From an uncultured Bacteroidales bacterium (GTDB lineage Bacteria; Bacteroidota; Bacteroidia; Bacteroidales; P3): a stretch of 18,091 bases of DNA. Below are positions 1 to 7,931 of this stretch, in pieces. Location: the NCBI GenBank assembly GCA_900319595.1, contig ONOZ01000218.1:1-18091 (forward strand). Direction: 5' to 3'. The notes beneath the pieces are model-generated. The model saw only the letters and a list, made by a program, of their open reading frames with translations. It made no database searches and was not told the origin of the DNA. Numbering within the stretch: position 1 is the first letter of the stretch; each line of letters begins with the position of its first letter. The position numbers and the translations under genes were made by a program.

Positions 1-645
1 AGTAACTTTGTTTTGGTAGGTATGAGTTCTGTTATGGCTGGAATAATGTTTGCACCACTGACTTCCATTTTTCTCATTGCAGAGATTACTGGTGGATATG
101 ATTTGATGGCACCATTGCTAATTTCTACTACAATTTGTTATTTGACCGTTAAAACAACTAAGAAATTTGGCGTTTATGCAAACCCATTGGCTAAACATGG
201 CGATTTGATGACCCATAATAAGGACTATTCGGCACTTCACTTTATGGATAAAAGTAGGATATTGGAAACAAATTTCTATAAACTTAATATAAACGATACG
301 TTGCGTCAAGTTATAAAAGCAGTTGAGCAATCTAATAGAAACTTTTTTATAGTTGAAAATAACAAAGGCCTGTTTGAGGGAGTACTTGTGTTAGATGATG
401 TTCGTAAATGGTTGTTTAAAAAAGAATACTACGATAGAATCTTTGTTAGGGACTATGTGCGTAATAGTGAATACTTCATTTCAGACATAAAAGAACCAAT
501 GGAAAAAATTGTAAAGAAGTTTCAAGGAACGGATAGATATACAATAGTTATGTTAGAGGAGGGAAGATTTGTAGGATGTCTTTCAAGGGCAAATGTTTTT
601 CAAGCGTATCAACAATATATTAGACAAAATTCTTCTGATGATTAG
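1..645 (+). CDS. ClC-family chloride channel/transporter with CBS pair, C-terminal part (5' truncated)
   Basis: The reading frame is open from the first base of the window, so the gene begins upstream; about 214 codons are visible. The first ~45 residues form a hydrophobic ClC-type transmembrane segment with the conserved run GMSSVMAGIMFAPLTSIFLI followed by AEITGGYD, typical of the last helices of prokaryotic ClC chloride channels or H+/Cl- antiporters. The rest is a cytoplasmic tail with two CBS-like modules (roughly residues 75-140 and 145-205 of the visible part), which in this family often sense adenine nucleotides. The selectivity-filter and gating-glutamate motifs lie outside the window, so channel and antiporter cannot be told apart. 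The next gene starts 95 nt downstream on the same strand. Confidence 0.88.
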   Translation, partial: SNFVLVGMSSVMAGIMFAPLTSIFLIAEITGGYDLMAPLLISTTICYLTVKTTKKFGVYANPLAKHGDLMTHNKDYSALHFMDKSRILETNFYKLNINDTLRQVIKAVEQSNRNFFIVENNKGLFEGVLVLDDVRKWLFKKEYYDRIFVRDYVRNSEYFISDIKEPMEKIVKKFQGTDRYTIVMLEEGRFVGCLSRANVFQAYQQYIRQNSSDD

Positions 646-740
646 GTTTGAAGAATTTTGGTGCCAAAAATATATAAATGGGTAGTAATATTTATCAAAA
701 TTTATTTGTTATAACAATAAAATAAAAAGATTCTAATAAA

Positions 741-1724
741 ATGAAAATAGCAGTAGTTGGAGCAACGGGTTTAGTAGGTTCAGTGATGTTGAATGTCTTG
801 GAACAAAGAGGCTTTGCAAGTGAAGAAATTATTGTAGCAGCGTCCGAAAAAAGTATTGGAAAGAAAATAAATTTTGCTTCCAAGCAATTGACGGTAGTTT
901 CGGTGCAACAGGCGGTGGATATGAGTCCAGATTATGCAATATTTTCGGCAGGCAGTGGAGTGTCAAAACAATATGCACCTAAGTTTGCAGATAAGAATAC
1001 TACTGTAATTGACAATTCGTCGTGTTGGCGAATGTATGATGAAATACCGCTGGTAGTTCCAGAAGTAAATTTTTCGGCAGTTAAAGATACCGATAGGATT
1101 ATAGCCAATCCTAATTGTTCTACAATACAAATGGTTTTAGCATTAGCACCATTGGATAGAGCATTTGATATAAAGCGATTAGTAATATCTACTTATCAAT
1201 CGGTTACGGGTACTGGTGTAAAAGCCGTTAAGCAATTAGAGGCAGAGGAAAAGGGATTGGAAGGAGAGAAGGCGTATTTTGATAGAATTTACAGGAATGT
1301 TTTGCCATATGGTGGCGACTTTACAGACAATGGATATACTACTGAAGAAATAAAGTTAGTTAATGAAACTCAAAAAATTTTGAATAAGAAGATAAATATC
1401 ACTGCTATGGTTGCTCGTGTGCCTGTTTGCGGAGGACATAGCGAAAGTGTAAATGTTGAGTTTAGAAAAAGTTTTGAATTAGAGCAGGTTCGTGCATTGC
1501 TCTCCGGCTTTGAAGGGATTAAACTATTAGATAATAATGATAGACACGAATACCCTATGCCTATATTGTCGCAAGATAGGGACGAAGTGTTTGTTGGAAG
1601 AATTAGAAGAGATTTCTCTATTGATAATGGTTTGAATATGTGGATTGTTGCTGATAATTTACGCAAAGGTGCCGCTACTAATGCCATTCAAATTATGGAA
1701 AAACTAATTCAATATAGAAAATAG
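741..1724 (+). CDS. asd: Aspartate-semialdehyde dehydrogenase
   Basis: This enzyme converts L-aspartyl-4-phosphate to aspartate semialdehyde with NADPH, the branch point toward lysine/diaminopimelate, threonine and methionine; it is cytoplasmic. The 327-aa length is normal for the family. Visible marks are the N-terminal dinucleotide-binding motif GATGLVG (residues 7-13), the active-site segment NPNCST with catalytic Cys126, and GGHSESVNVE with the catalytic-base His233. The start is the ATG of MKIAVVGATG, which places the Rossmann strand at the very N-terminus as in homologues. It heads a run of five plus-strand genes and is followed 28 nt later by an outer-membrane protein gene unrelated to amino-acid synthesis. 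dapD, a later step of the lysine branch, is in the same window on the other strand but is not linked to asd. Confidence 0.96.
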   Translation: MKIAVVGATGLVGSVMLNVLEQRGFASEEIIVAASEKSIGKKINFASKQLTVVSVQQAVDMSPDYAIFSAGSGVSKQYAPKFADKNTTVIDNSSCWRMYDEIPLVVPEVNFSAVKDTDRIIANPNCSTIQMVLALAPLDRAFDIKRLVISTYQSVTGTGVKAVKQLEAEEKGLEGEKAYFDRIYRNVLPYGGDFTDNGYTTEEIKLVNETQKILNKKINITAMVARVPVCGGHSESVNVEFRKSFELEQVRALLSGFEGIKLLDNNDRHEYPMPILSQDRDEVFVGRIRRDFSIDNGLNMWIVADNLRKGAATNAIQIMEKLIQYRK

Positions 1725-1752
1725 CATACAGATTGGACAATTAAAATAGTTG

Positions 1753-2910
1753 ATGTTGCGTTTTTTCGTATATATATTATATATCATATTGCCGTTGTGT
1801 ATTTGGAGTCAAAACAGTGGTGCTTTTGCTTACTCTTTTGCATTAGGCGGTGGCTATGTGGTAGGGACTACGGATTTTTTACGAGGAGATAATGTTGATA
1901 ATAAAAATATAGACAAGGCTTTTTGTGTATCCGCCGAAATGCGAACTACTTTAAGTGGCAAAAAAGCGTGGCATCATTACTACAATTCATTGCATTATGG
2001 TTTTGGTATATCATATTCGCATTTGAATTATAGTAAAAAATTAGGTAATCCGTTTGGAGTATATACTATTTTAGGATTTTCCCCATTGAAAACTAATCGT
2101 TGGACCTTTATGACAGATATGGCTGTCGGTGTTTCTGGTATTTGGGAAGTTTATTCAGAAACTAATCGGGATAATGATGTTGTTTCTACACCTATAACGG
2201 CATATGTACATGCTAAAGCAACATTGGAATACAGCATTGCGAATAATTGGAAAATGGATTTCTCTTTGGCTTTTGACCATTATTCTAATGGACGTATAAA
2301 AAAGCCTAACTTTGGACTCAATGTTCTGCAGACTCGTTTGGGATTGACTTTCTGTCCAAAGCATGTTATTATGCAACAATCTAAAGACACACTTGAGAGG
2401 TATAAGGGTTGGAATCATATAATAAATATTTTTTATGCAAGACGTGGAATTATTGCAGAGCCACTGAAATACCCAGATCTATATGATTTAGGAGTGGATG
2501 AAAGGGAATTGAAGCAAGTAAGTTTTCCAATTTTTGGAGCAAATTATAGATTGCAACACAGATTTTCGTTTTCTCAGTCGTTAGGTTTTGGAGCAGAAAT
2601 TGCTTATAATGATTCTTATGCAAAAGATGTGTATTATTTTCAAAACGATGAAAAGGACAATCTTATATTTTCGGACAAGATAATGGCAAGTTTGTTTATA
2701 GGTTATGAATATCATATAAATAAAATGTCTATTTTGTTGGAGCCTGGTTTGTACTTAAAAAAATACTCACCTTCAGAGCAACCTATTTTTTGGCAGAAAG
2801 TAGGAGCAAGATACTATTTAACTCAAAACTTCTTTGCTGAAATAACTTTGCGTGCGTATAGATTTTGTGTAGCAGATTTTTTACAATTTTCTATTGGTGT
2901 TAGATTGTAG
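1753..2910 (+). CDS. PagL/acyloxyacyl-hydrolase-like outer-membrane protein, copy 1
   Basis: Predicted 385-aa exported beta-barrel protein. Residues 1-20 look like a signal peptide ending at WSQ. The rest is rich in alternating aromatic/polar beta strands and ends in a hydrophobic strand, as expected for an outer-membrane barrel. The segment DHYSNG (His176, Ser178) followed by IKKPNFGLN matches the His-x-Ser-Asn active-site region of the PagL lipid A 3-O-deacylase family, often annotated 'acyloxyacyl hydrolase' in Bacteroidota. The chain is about twice the length of classical PagL; residues ~215-385 form a second barrel-like half. The ATG at 1753 is chosen over an in-frame TTG one codon earlier. 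It lies 28 nt after asd and 4 nt before a paralogue. Removal of an acyl chain from lipid A is inferred from the motif; I could not place the catalytic Glu with certainty. Confidence 0.75.
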   Translation: MLRFFVYILYIILPLCIWSQNSGAFAYSFALGGGYVVGTTDFLRGDNVDNKNIDKAFCVSAEMRTTLSGKKAWHHYYNSLHYGFGISYSHLNYSKKLGNPFGVYTILGFSPLKTNRWTFMTDMAVGVSGIWEVYSETNRDNDVVSTPITAYVHAKATLEYSIANNWKMDFSLAFDHYSNGRIKKPNFGLNVLQTRLGLTFCPKHVIMQQSKDTLERYKGWNHIINIFYARRGIIAEPLKYPDLYDLGVDERELKQVSFPIFGANYRLQHRFSFSQSLGFGAEIAYNDSYAKDVYYFQNDEKDNLIFSDKIMASLFIGYEYHINKMSILLEPGLYLKKYSPSEQPIFWQKVGARYYLTQNFFAEITLRAYRFCVADFLQFSIGVRL

Positions 2911-2914
2911 TTAT

Positions 2915-4105
2915 ATGGGTAGCAAATTAAATATATTAACTTTTTTTGCAATTGTTTTGTTGCTTTGTACTAATTATACATCATTGGCACAGGTGCATAA
3001 TAATATTACATATAATTTGTTTGCAGATTATGGTTATGTTGCTAAGACTAATGACTTTATGAGAGGTGAAAATATTGACAAGGTAGATATAAATTCGGTT
3101 AGGTGGTTTGCTTTGGAGGCGAGTTTTGAACCTAATGGTAGCAAACAATGGCATCATAGATATAAGAATATACATTTTGGTTTGGGATTGTTTCATGGAT
3201 ATTTTAATTATAGCAAAAACATAGGTAATCCGTGGGCTACATATGTTTTTTTAGGTTTTACGCCTTTGCGAACAAAGTATTGGCAAGTTAAAACGGACGT
3301 TGCATTAGGAATGTCGGGTATATGGGACGGGTACTCTTCGGAAAACTATTATAATATAGCAGTTTCTACTCCTATTGAGGCATATGTTCATGCTCGTTTG
3401 AATGTTTTTTATAATCTTACAGAGCATTGGCACGTTGGTTTGAGCGGAGCGTTTATTCATTTTTCAAACGGTTGTATCAAACGACCCAATAAAGGAATCA
3501 ATATCATAACCCCAGGATTCAATATTGCTTATAATCCTAAGAAATTGATAAAAATTGATAATTATGACTATATTCCATATGAAAAGAACTTTCAGCGATT
3601 GATTACTATCTATGATGGCATCAAGGGTTTGTATGTAGATTATACTAAAGAGAATAGACCCGAAGACAATGTACTATTGCGAGATACTGTAAGAGATGTT
3701 CATTTCATTTTTGGGTTGCAATATAGAGAAATGTTAGCACTTTCTTACACTCAGGCAATAGGTTGGGGAGCAGATATAAGTTATAACAATGCCATCAATC
3801 GTTCAAAGGGCTTTAATTACTTAGAATCAAGGCAGAATACTTCTTTTGATATAGAACGTATAACCTTTAGTCTATTTTTCTCGTATGAGTATAGTATAGA
3901 GAAGTTATCATTTGTTGTGGAACCTATGATATATTTACATAAACCCTATAATGCTTATTTTGGTAGGTTTGCTCAGCGGATAGGGTTGAGGTATCAATTC
4001 TATAAAGGTTGGTACTATCAACTGACATTGAGGGCTTATCAATTTACGAAGGCGGATTACATAGAGGGTGGTATTGGTTATAGATTTAAATATAGATTTA
4101 AGTAA
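2915..4105 (+). CDS. PagL/acyloxyacyl-hydrolase-like outer-membrane protein, copy 2
   Basis: A 396-aa paralogue of the gene directly upstream. It shares the signal-peptide layout (residues 1-26, ending SLAQ), the motif (D/T)-DF-(L/M)-RG-(D/E)-N near residue 50, the block KQWHHRYKNIHFGLG, the block GIWDGY and the putative catalytic run IHFSNGCIKRPNKGIN (His182, Ser184). The second half again looks like extra barrel strands (WGADISYNNA, LTLRAYQF.KADY). The ATG at 2915 is chosen because it starts a good signal peptide and sits 4 nt after the preceding stop; a TTG at 2894 would overlap the upstream gene and precede the signal peptide with polar residues. Its position suggests tandem duplication and cotranscription with copy 1. 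The two copies may differ in lipid A position or in regulation, but nothing here shows which. Confidence 0.75.
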   Translation: MGSKLNILTFFAIVLLLCTNYTSLAQVHNNITYNLFADYGYVAKTNDFMRGENIDKVDINSVRWFALEASFEPNGSKQWHHRYKNIHFGLGLFHGYFNYSKNIGNPWATYVFLGFTPLRTKYWQVKTDVALGMSGIWDGYSSENYYNIAVSTPIEAYVHARLNVFYNLTEHWHVGLSGAFIHFSNGCIKRPNKGINIITPGFNIAYNPKKLIKIDNYDYIPYEKNFQRLITIYDGIKGLYVDYTKENRPEDNVLLRDTVRDVHFIFGLQYREMLALSYTQAIGWGADISYNNAINRSKGFNYLESRQNTSFDIERITFSLFFSYEYSIEKLSFVVEPMIYLHKPYNAYFGRFAQRIGLRYQFYKGWYYQLTLRAYQFTKADYIEGGIGYRFKYRFK

Positions 4106-4132
4106 AAATAACGTATATAAAATAAAATAATT

Positions 4133-5677
4133 ATGGCAGATAGTAGCAATATAACAAGAAGACGTTCGCCTATGACACAACAGCAGGCGTTTGCAATGAA
4201 TAATAATCAAATTCCTCCGCAAGTTGTGGATATAGAGGAGAGTGTTTTAGGGGCTATTATGATAGATGAAGATGCTCTTATAAATACTATTGACCGCCTT
4301 CGTTCAGAACATTTTTATAAACCAGAAAATCAAGAAATATTTAATGCCATATATTCTTTGAATGCCGAAGGAAGCGATGTTGATATTATGACTGTTGGCG
4401 ATAAATTAAAAAAACGTGGTATGTTTGAGGCAGTTGGGGGCAGTTATAAGTTATCTACATTGATTGATAGGGTTGCATCTGCTGCTCATATAGAAACTTA
4501 TGTAAAAATATTGGCAGAAAAATACATTCAAAGGGAGTTGATTAGAGTTGCTACGCAGACACTTCATAATGCTTATAGAGAAACGGCAGATATTTTGGAA
4601 CTTTTGGACGAGACAGAGACTAATTTTTTGGCTATCAACGACTCTAATTTTAATAGTTCAGAAAAGAGTTTGAGCGTTTTGAGTGAGATGGCAATTAAAG
4701 AGATAGAAACAGCCCAACTTTCCGATTCTAATACTATTGGTTTGCCAAGTGGTTTTAATGAATTGGACAATATAACAGGAGGATTCCAACCAGGACAACT
4801 TATTATCTTGGCTGCACGTCCAGCTATGGGAAAAACTGCTTTTGCATTGAATATTGCAAGAAATATATCTTCGTTGTTTGGCAAAAGTGTGGCAATCTTT
4901 TCTTTGGAAATGACTGCACTTGAACTTATGATGAGATTGATTTCTTCTGAGGCCGAAGTTGAGGGGCAACGCTTGAAAAGAGGCGAACAGATGTCTACAC
5001 AAGAGTTGGAAAGAGTTAAGGAAATAGCAAGGGAATTAGGAAATGGCCGTGTGTATATTGATGATAATCCTGGTTTGAACATAATGGAATTGAAAGCCAA
5101 GTGTAAGCGAATGAAGAAAGCCCATAATATAGAGATGATTTTTATTGATTATTTGCAACTTATGAGTGGTAGCGATACACGTAACACTAATAGGGAGCAG
5201 GAAATCGCTTATATTTCTCGTCAATTGAAAGGTTTGGCAAAAGAATTGGGTATTCCTATTTTGGCTTTGTCGCAATTATCGCGTGCTGTGGAGCAACGTG
5301 GAGGTAGTAAGGAACCTATGCTATCAGATTTAAGAGAATCGGGAGCAATTGAGCAGGACGCAGATATTGTTATGTTTATCTATCGTCCAGAATACTATGG
5401 AGAGATGGAAGATGGCAATGGTTCTACACAGGGAATTGCTTATATAAACGTTGCAAAGAATAGGGCAGGAAGTATCAATAAAGCACGTTTAGGATTTCAA
5501 GGAAGATTTGTCAAGTTTTACAATCTTAGCAATATAAAATCTTCATTTGGAGCAAATACTTCTTTTGATGCAGATACTCAAACTATGGTTATAGAATCCA
5601 AAGCGAATGCAGAACCAATAGCATTGCCAAAAGAATCTATTGGAGCAATGGATCCAGACGAAGACACTCCATTCTAA
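4133..5677 (+). CDS. dnaB: Replicative DNA helicase DnaB
   Basis: The hexameric 5'-3' helicase of the replication fork, 514 aa. The N-terminal helical (primase-interacting) domain spans about residues 28-135 (PPQVVDIEESVLGAIMIDED is diagnostic). A linker helix leads to the RecA-like core from about residue 200, with Walker A ARPAMGKT (228-235), SLEM near 257-260, Walker B IFIDYLQL (336-343, Asp339), and the C-terminal core motifs SQLSRAVEQR, LRESGAIEQDAD and AKNRAGS. No intein interrupts the core, although DnaB is a frequent intein host. The last ~40 residues (from about 470) are an acidic, low-complexity tail ending DEDTPF, usual for Bacteroidota DnaB. It begins 27 nt after the second barrel gene and is followed after 1 nt by the next gene. 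Confidence 0.97.
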   Translation: MADSSNITRRRSPMTQQQAFAMNNNQIPPQVVDIEESVLGAIMIDEDALINTIDRLRSEHFYKPENQEIFNAIYSLNAEGSDVDIMTVGDKLKKRGMFEAVGGSYKLSTLIDRVASAAHIETYVKILAEKYIQRELIRVATQTLHNAYRETADILELLDETETNFLAINDSNFNSSEKSLSVLSEMAIKEIETAQLSDSNTIGLPSGFNELDNITGGFQPGQLIILAARPAMGKTAFALNIARNISSLFGKSVAIFSLEMTALELMMRLISSEAEVEGQRLKRGEQMSTQELERVKEIARELGNGRVYIDDNPGLNIMELKAKCKRMKKAHNIEMIFIDYLQLMSGSDTRNTNREQEIAYISRQLKGLAKELGIPILALSQLSRAVEQRGGSKEPMLSDLRESGAIEQDADIVMFIYRPEYYGEMEDGNGSTQGIAYINVAKNRAGSINKARLGFQGRFVKFYNLSNIKSSFGANTSFDADTQTMVIESKANAEPIALPKESIGAMDPDEDTPF

Positions 5678-5678
5678 T

Positions 5679-6947
5679 ATGAAAAAATCAATATTTGTTT
5701 ACATACTATATGTAATAGGTATAATAAATTCAGGATTTGCCTCAGTTGTTTTGATACCTATGGACGCCAATCAAAAGAATCATCTAAAAGCGTATGGGAT
5801 TGCATATGCTGCTCTTTCAAAAGAAATAGACGTTGAGTGGATGTTGAATTATCGTGGGGGCAGTTTTTCTATGCAAGAAAGTAGCGATATTATTAAATTA
5901 TGTAAATTGCGAGGTGTTACTTATGATGTGATTTCAGATGCCGCCTATAATAGTATTGTTTTAGAGATTTCTGACCCTGAGGTGAATATGGACGTTGTCA
6001 AATTGCAAAAGGCACCAAAGATTGCTGTATATTCTCCAAAAAGTAAGCGACCATGGGACGATGCCGTTACACTTGTATTGACATATGCCGAAATTCCCTA
6101 CGATGTTATATATGACGAAGAGGTTCTTGCTGATATTTTGCCAATTTATGATTGGTTACATTTGCACCATGAGGATTTTACAGGGCAGTATGGCAAGTTT
6201 TGGGCGTCATATCGCACGACCAAATGGTACAAAGATGAGCAGAATTTCCAAGAATCTTTGGCTAACAAACTTGGTTATAACAAAGTATCACAGGAGAAGT
6301 TAGCAGTGGTAAAGAAGATAAGAGATTTTGTAATTGGTGGCGGTTTTATGTTTGCTATGTGTTCTGCTACGGATTCTTATGACATTGCATTGGCGGCTGA
6401 GGGCGTAGATATTTGTGCAGAAATGTTTGATGGTGATGCCATTGATGCTAATGCACAAAAGAAATTGAATTTTAATAATACTTTTGCTTTCAAAGATTTT
6501 CATATAGAGATGAATCCGTCCGTTTATCGTATATCAGATATAGATGTATCTTCGGATAGGCAAAGCAAGATTAACGAAAAAAACGATGTTTTTGCACTTT
6601 TTGATTTTTCTGCTAAATGGGATTGGATTCCAACAATGCTTACTCAAAATCATCAGCGAGTTATCAAAGGTTTTTATGGACAAACAACGGCTTTTCGTAG
6701 GCAATACCTTAAAAGTAACGTACTTATAATGGGCGAAAACAAGTCCTATAATGAGGTTCGCTATATTCACGGAGAGATGGGCAAAGGAACATGGACATGG
6801 CTCTCGGGACATGACCCTGAGGATTATAGGCATTTTATTGGCGACCCACCTACCGATTTGGAATTGTATCCTAACAGTCCGGGGTTTAGACTTATTTTGA
6901 ATAACATATTGTTTCCTGCCGCAAAAAAGGAAAAACATAAGACTTAA
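5679..6947 (+). CDS. Exported protein of the Bacteroidota family often labelled 'asparagine synthetase B'
   Basis: 422 aa with an N-terminal signal peptide (about residues 1-21, hydrophobic FVYILYVIGIINSGFA), so probably periplasmic or lipid-free exported. I recognise the conserved blocks LIPMDANQKNHLKAYGIAY, LNYRGGSFSM, AVYSPKSKRPWDDAVTLVLT, DWLHLHHEDFTGQYGKFWAS, GGGFMFAMCSATDSYDIALA and HGEMGKGTWTWLSGHDPED. Databases often name this family asparagine synthetase B, but it has neither the N-terminal catalytic Cys of class II amidotransferases nor the SGGxDS ATP-pyrophosphatase loop. The MCSATDS turn around Cys228 followed by a hydrophobic helix, and the GHDPED segment near 377-382, look more like a class I glutamine-amidotransferase or ThuA-type fold. 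That is inference. The ATG at 5679 is chosen over an upstream in-frame ATG inside dnaB because it opens the signal peptide. The 1-nt gap to dnaB implies cotranscription or translational coupling. It converges with the regulator gene, 16 nt away. Confidence 0.7.
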   Translation: MKKSIFVYILYVIGIINSGFASVVLIPMDANQKNHLKAYGIAYAALSKEIDVEWMLNYRGGSFSMQESSDIIKLCKLRGVTYDVISDAAYNSIVLEISDPEVNMDVVKLQKAPKIAVYSPKSKRPWDDAVTLVLTYAEIPYDVIYDEEVLADILPIYDWLHLHHEDFTGQYGKFWASYRTTKWYKDEQNFQESLANKLGYNKVSQEKLAVVKKIRDFVIGGGFMFAMCSATDSYDIALAAEGVDICAEMFDGDAIDANAQKKLNFNNTFAFKDFHIEMNPSVYRISDIDVSSDRQSKINEKNDVFALFDFSAKWDWIPTMLTQNHQRVIKGFYGQTTAFRRQYLKSNVLIMGENKSYNEVRYIHGEMGKGTWTWLSGHDPEDYRHFIGDPPTDLELYPNSPGFRLILNNILFPAAKKEKHKT

Positions 6948-6963
6948 TTGTAATAATAAAAAA

Positions 6964-7629
6964 TCAGATACTCAATTCCCTTAAACGTTTTGCGTCTAAA
7001 ATAGTAAAAACCTTGCCTTTGGAGCGGATAATTCCTTCATCTGCTAATCCCTTTATAACATTCGCCAAAGCAGGACGAGTAACGGAGAAAGTATCTGCTA
7101 ACTGCTGTTGAGAATCTTCAATAACAAATGTATCTTTTCCTGTTTTTGTATAAATTTTGAGTAAATAATTGGCGATATTGTTACGTATGGATTTAAAGGC
7201 GAAGGATTGCATTCTATCTATTAGAAAAGTGCCTTTATTGGATATCAACCTTATGAAATTGATTAGTAGTTTCTCATTGCTTTGCAATAAAAAAGTAAAA
7301 TCCTTTCGTGGAATTGGCAAAATAGTTGTGCGTTCTATTGCTGTAATCTCAACAGGCGACAATGGTTTTTCAGCATAAAGAATCATTGGAGCGAGAATAT
7401 CGGGTGCTTTAACGTGGTGCATACGAACGGAAGTTCCATCGGATTTGTGCATTGTGGCAACAACGGAACCCGAAGTGATAATATATAGCATGGAATACTC
7501 ATCTTGTTGAGATAATATCACACTATCTTTCTCAAAAGTCCTCTCTCCGTGATAGTCTTTTAATAGATTATCAATCTCTTGAGAGGACATACCTGCAAAT
7601 AATAAGCAATTAGTCAAATTTCTTTTCAT
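6964..7629 (-). CDS. Crp/Fnr-family transcriptional regulator, probable HcpR-like activator of hcp
   Basis: 221 aa. Residues ~1-125 form a cyclic-nucleotide-binding-type beta roll (MKRNLTNCLLFAGMSSQEID, LYIITSGSVVATM). A dimerisation helix follows at about 118-160, then a C-terminal winged helix with helix-turn-helix near residues 173-202 (QQLADTFSVTRPALANVIKG). It lacks the N-terminal cysteine cluster of true Fnr (only Cys8), so it is not an Fe-S Fnr. In anaerobes, HcpR-type Crp/Fnr proteins sense nitrosative stress, by haem in Porphyromonas gingivalis, and activate hcp; this gene is divergent from hcp. The ATG at 7629 is preferred to a TTG at 7650 because a -7 box (7638-7645) lies between them and homologues start with this MK..L.NC.LF pattern. 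A palindrome upstream suggests that it regulates itself. The assignment as the hcp regulator is inferred from context. Confidence 0.87.
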   Translation of the reverse strand: MKRNLTNCLLFAGMSSQEIDNLLKDYHGERTFEKDSVILSQQDEYSMLYIITSGSVVATMHKSDGTSVRMHHVKAPDILAPMILYAEKPLSPVEITAIERTTILPIPRKDFTFLLQSNEKLLINFIRLISNKGTFLIDRMQSFAFKSIRNNIANYLLKIYTKTGKDTFVIEDSQQQLADTFSVTRPALANVIKGLADEGIIRSKGKVFTILDAKRLRELSI

Positions 7630-7637
7630 AGCGACAG

Positions 7638-7645
7638 CAAAATTA
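7638..7645 (-). promoter_or_regulatory. Candidate -7 box of the Crp/Fnr regulator gene
   Basis: Read on the minus strand the bases are TAATTTTG, an exact TAnnTTTG Bacteroidota -7 element. With the usual 4 nt or so from the final G to the start site, transcription would begin near 7634, only about 4-5 nt before the ATG at 7629. No clear -33 TTTG is present, as expected if an activator bound at the palindrome replaces it. Confidence 0.5.
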
Positions 7646-7667
7646 CTCAAAATATGATTATATTATT

Positions 7668-7683
7668 TGTAATAAATATTACA
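7668..7683. promoter_or_regulatory. Crp/Fnr-type palindromic operator at the regulator's own promoter
   Basis: TGTAATAAATATTACA is a perfect inverted repeat with 6-bp arms and a 4-bp spacer; the symmetry extends to 8-bp arms at 7666-7685. Its centre lies 37.5 bp upstream of the last base of the -7 box, so about -41 from the predicted start, the class II activator position of Crp/Fnr proteins. It is the exact reverse complement of the site in front of hcp. Confidence 0.75.
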
Positions 7684-7847
7684 AACAGCGAAATATTTGT
7701 TTTTTTTATAATCCCGACAAACGCTATATAAAATTTGCCACTTCAAGAAAGAGTATCAACAAGAGATGGTATTTTTGATAAAAGAAAGTTTTTTTATAAT
7801 AAAAGAGGTGTTTGGTCAAAAATATTCTTCAATAAATAGCAAGCGAT

Positions 7848-7863
7848 TGTAATATTTATTACA
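7848..7863. promoter_or_regulatory. Crp/Fnr-type palindromic operator upstream of hcp
   Basis: TGTAATATTTATTACA is a perfect inverted repeat (6-bp arms, 4-bp spacer) identical in reverse complement to the site at 7668-7683. Its centre lies 36.5 bp upstream of the last base of the hcp -7 box, again about -41 from the predicted start. The two operator centres are 180 bp apart. No other copy of this 16-mer was seen in the window, which supports specific use by the divergent regulator. Confidence 0.78.
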
Positions 7864-7884
7864 TTTTATTATGTATTAACTATT

Positions 7885-7892
7885 TATTTTTG
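7885..7892 (+). promoter_or_regulatory. -7 box of the hcp promoter
   Basis: TATTTTTG followed by C matches the Bacteroidota -7 consensus TAnnTTTG. The start site would be near 7896, giving a 5' leader of about 36 nt to the hcp ATG. No good -33 TTTG is visible at the right spacing; the operator centred at 7855.5 occupies that place, pointing to an activator-dependent promoter. Confidence 0.65.
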
Positions 7893-7931
7893 CAACGTAC
7901 AAAAGTTTAATTTCAAAAAACACAAAAAACT

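Noticed and set aside
643..650. TAGGTTTG, an exact TAnnTTTG match upstream of asd
   Set aside because: It overlaps the stop codon of the ClC gene, has no -33 partner and lies about 90 nt from asd; one such match is expected by chance in AT-rich DNA. I could not settle the asd promoter.
656..669. Small palindrome TTTTGGTGCCAAAA after the ClC gene
   Set aside because: The 2-nt loop is too small for a hairpin terminator and no U-tract follows; no regulator is known to bind it and no second copy was seen.
2894..2914. TTG start for the second barrel gene, overlapping the first
   Set aside because: It would put polar residues before the signal peptide; the ATG at 2915 follows the upstream stop by 4 nt and opens a proper signal sequence.
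4573..5100. Long antisense frame (175 codons) opposite dnaB
   Set aside because: It mirrors highly conserved DnaB coding sequence, has no promoter-like box or recognisable domain, and is best explained as a shadow of codon bias.
5640..5678. ATG inside the end of dnaB as start of the next gene
   Set aside because: The 13 extra residues are polar and precede a clean signal peptide that begins at the ATG at 5679.
7630..7650. Upstream TTG start adding 7 residues to the Crp/Fnr regulator
   Set aside because: The added codons overlap the likely -7 box, and the ATG at 7629 gives the family-typical N-terminus.
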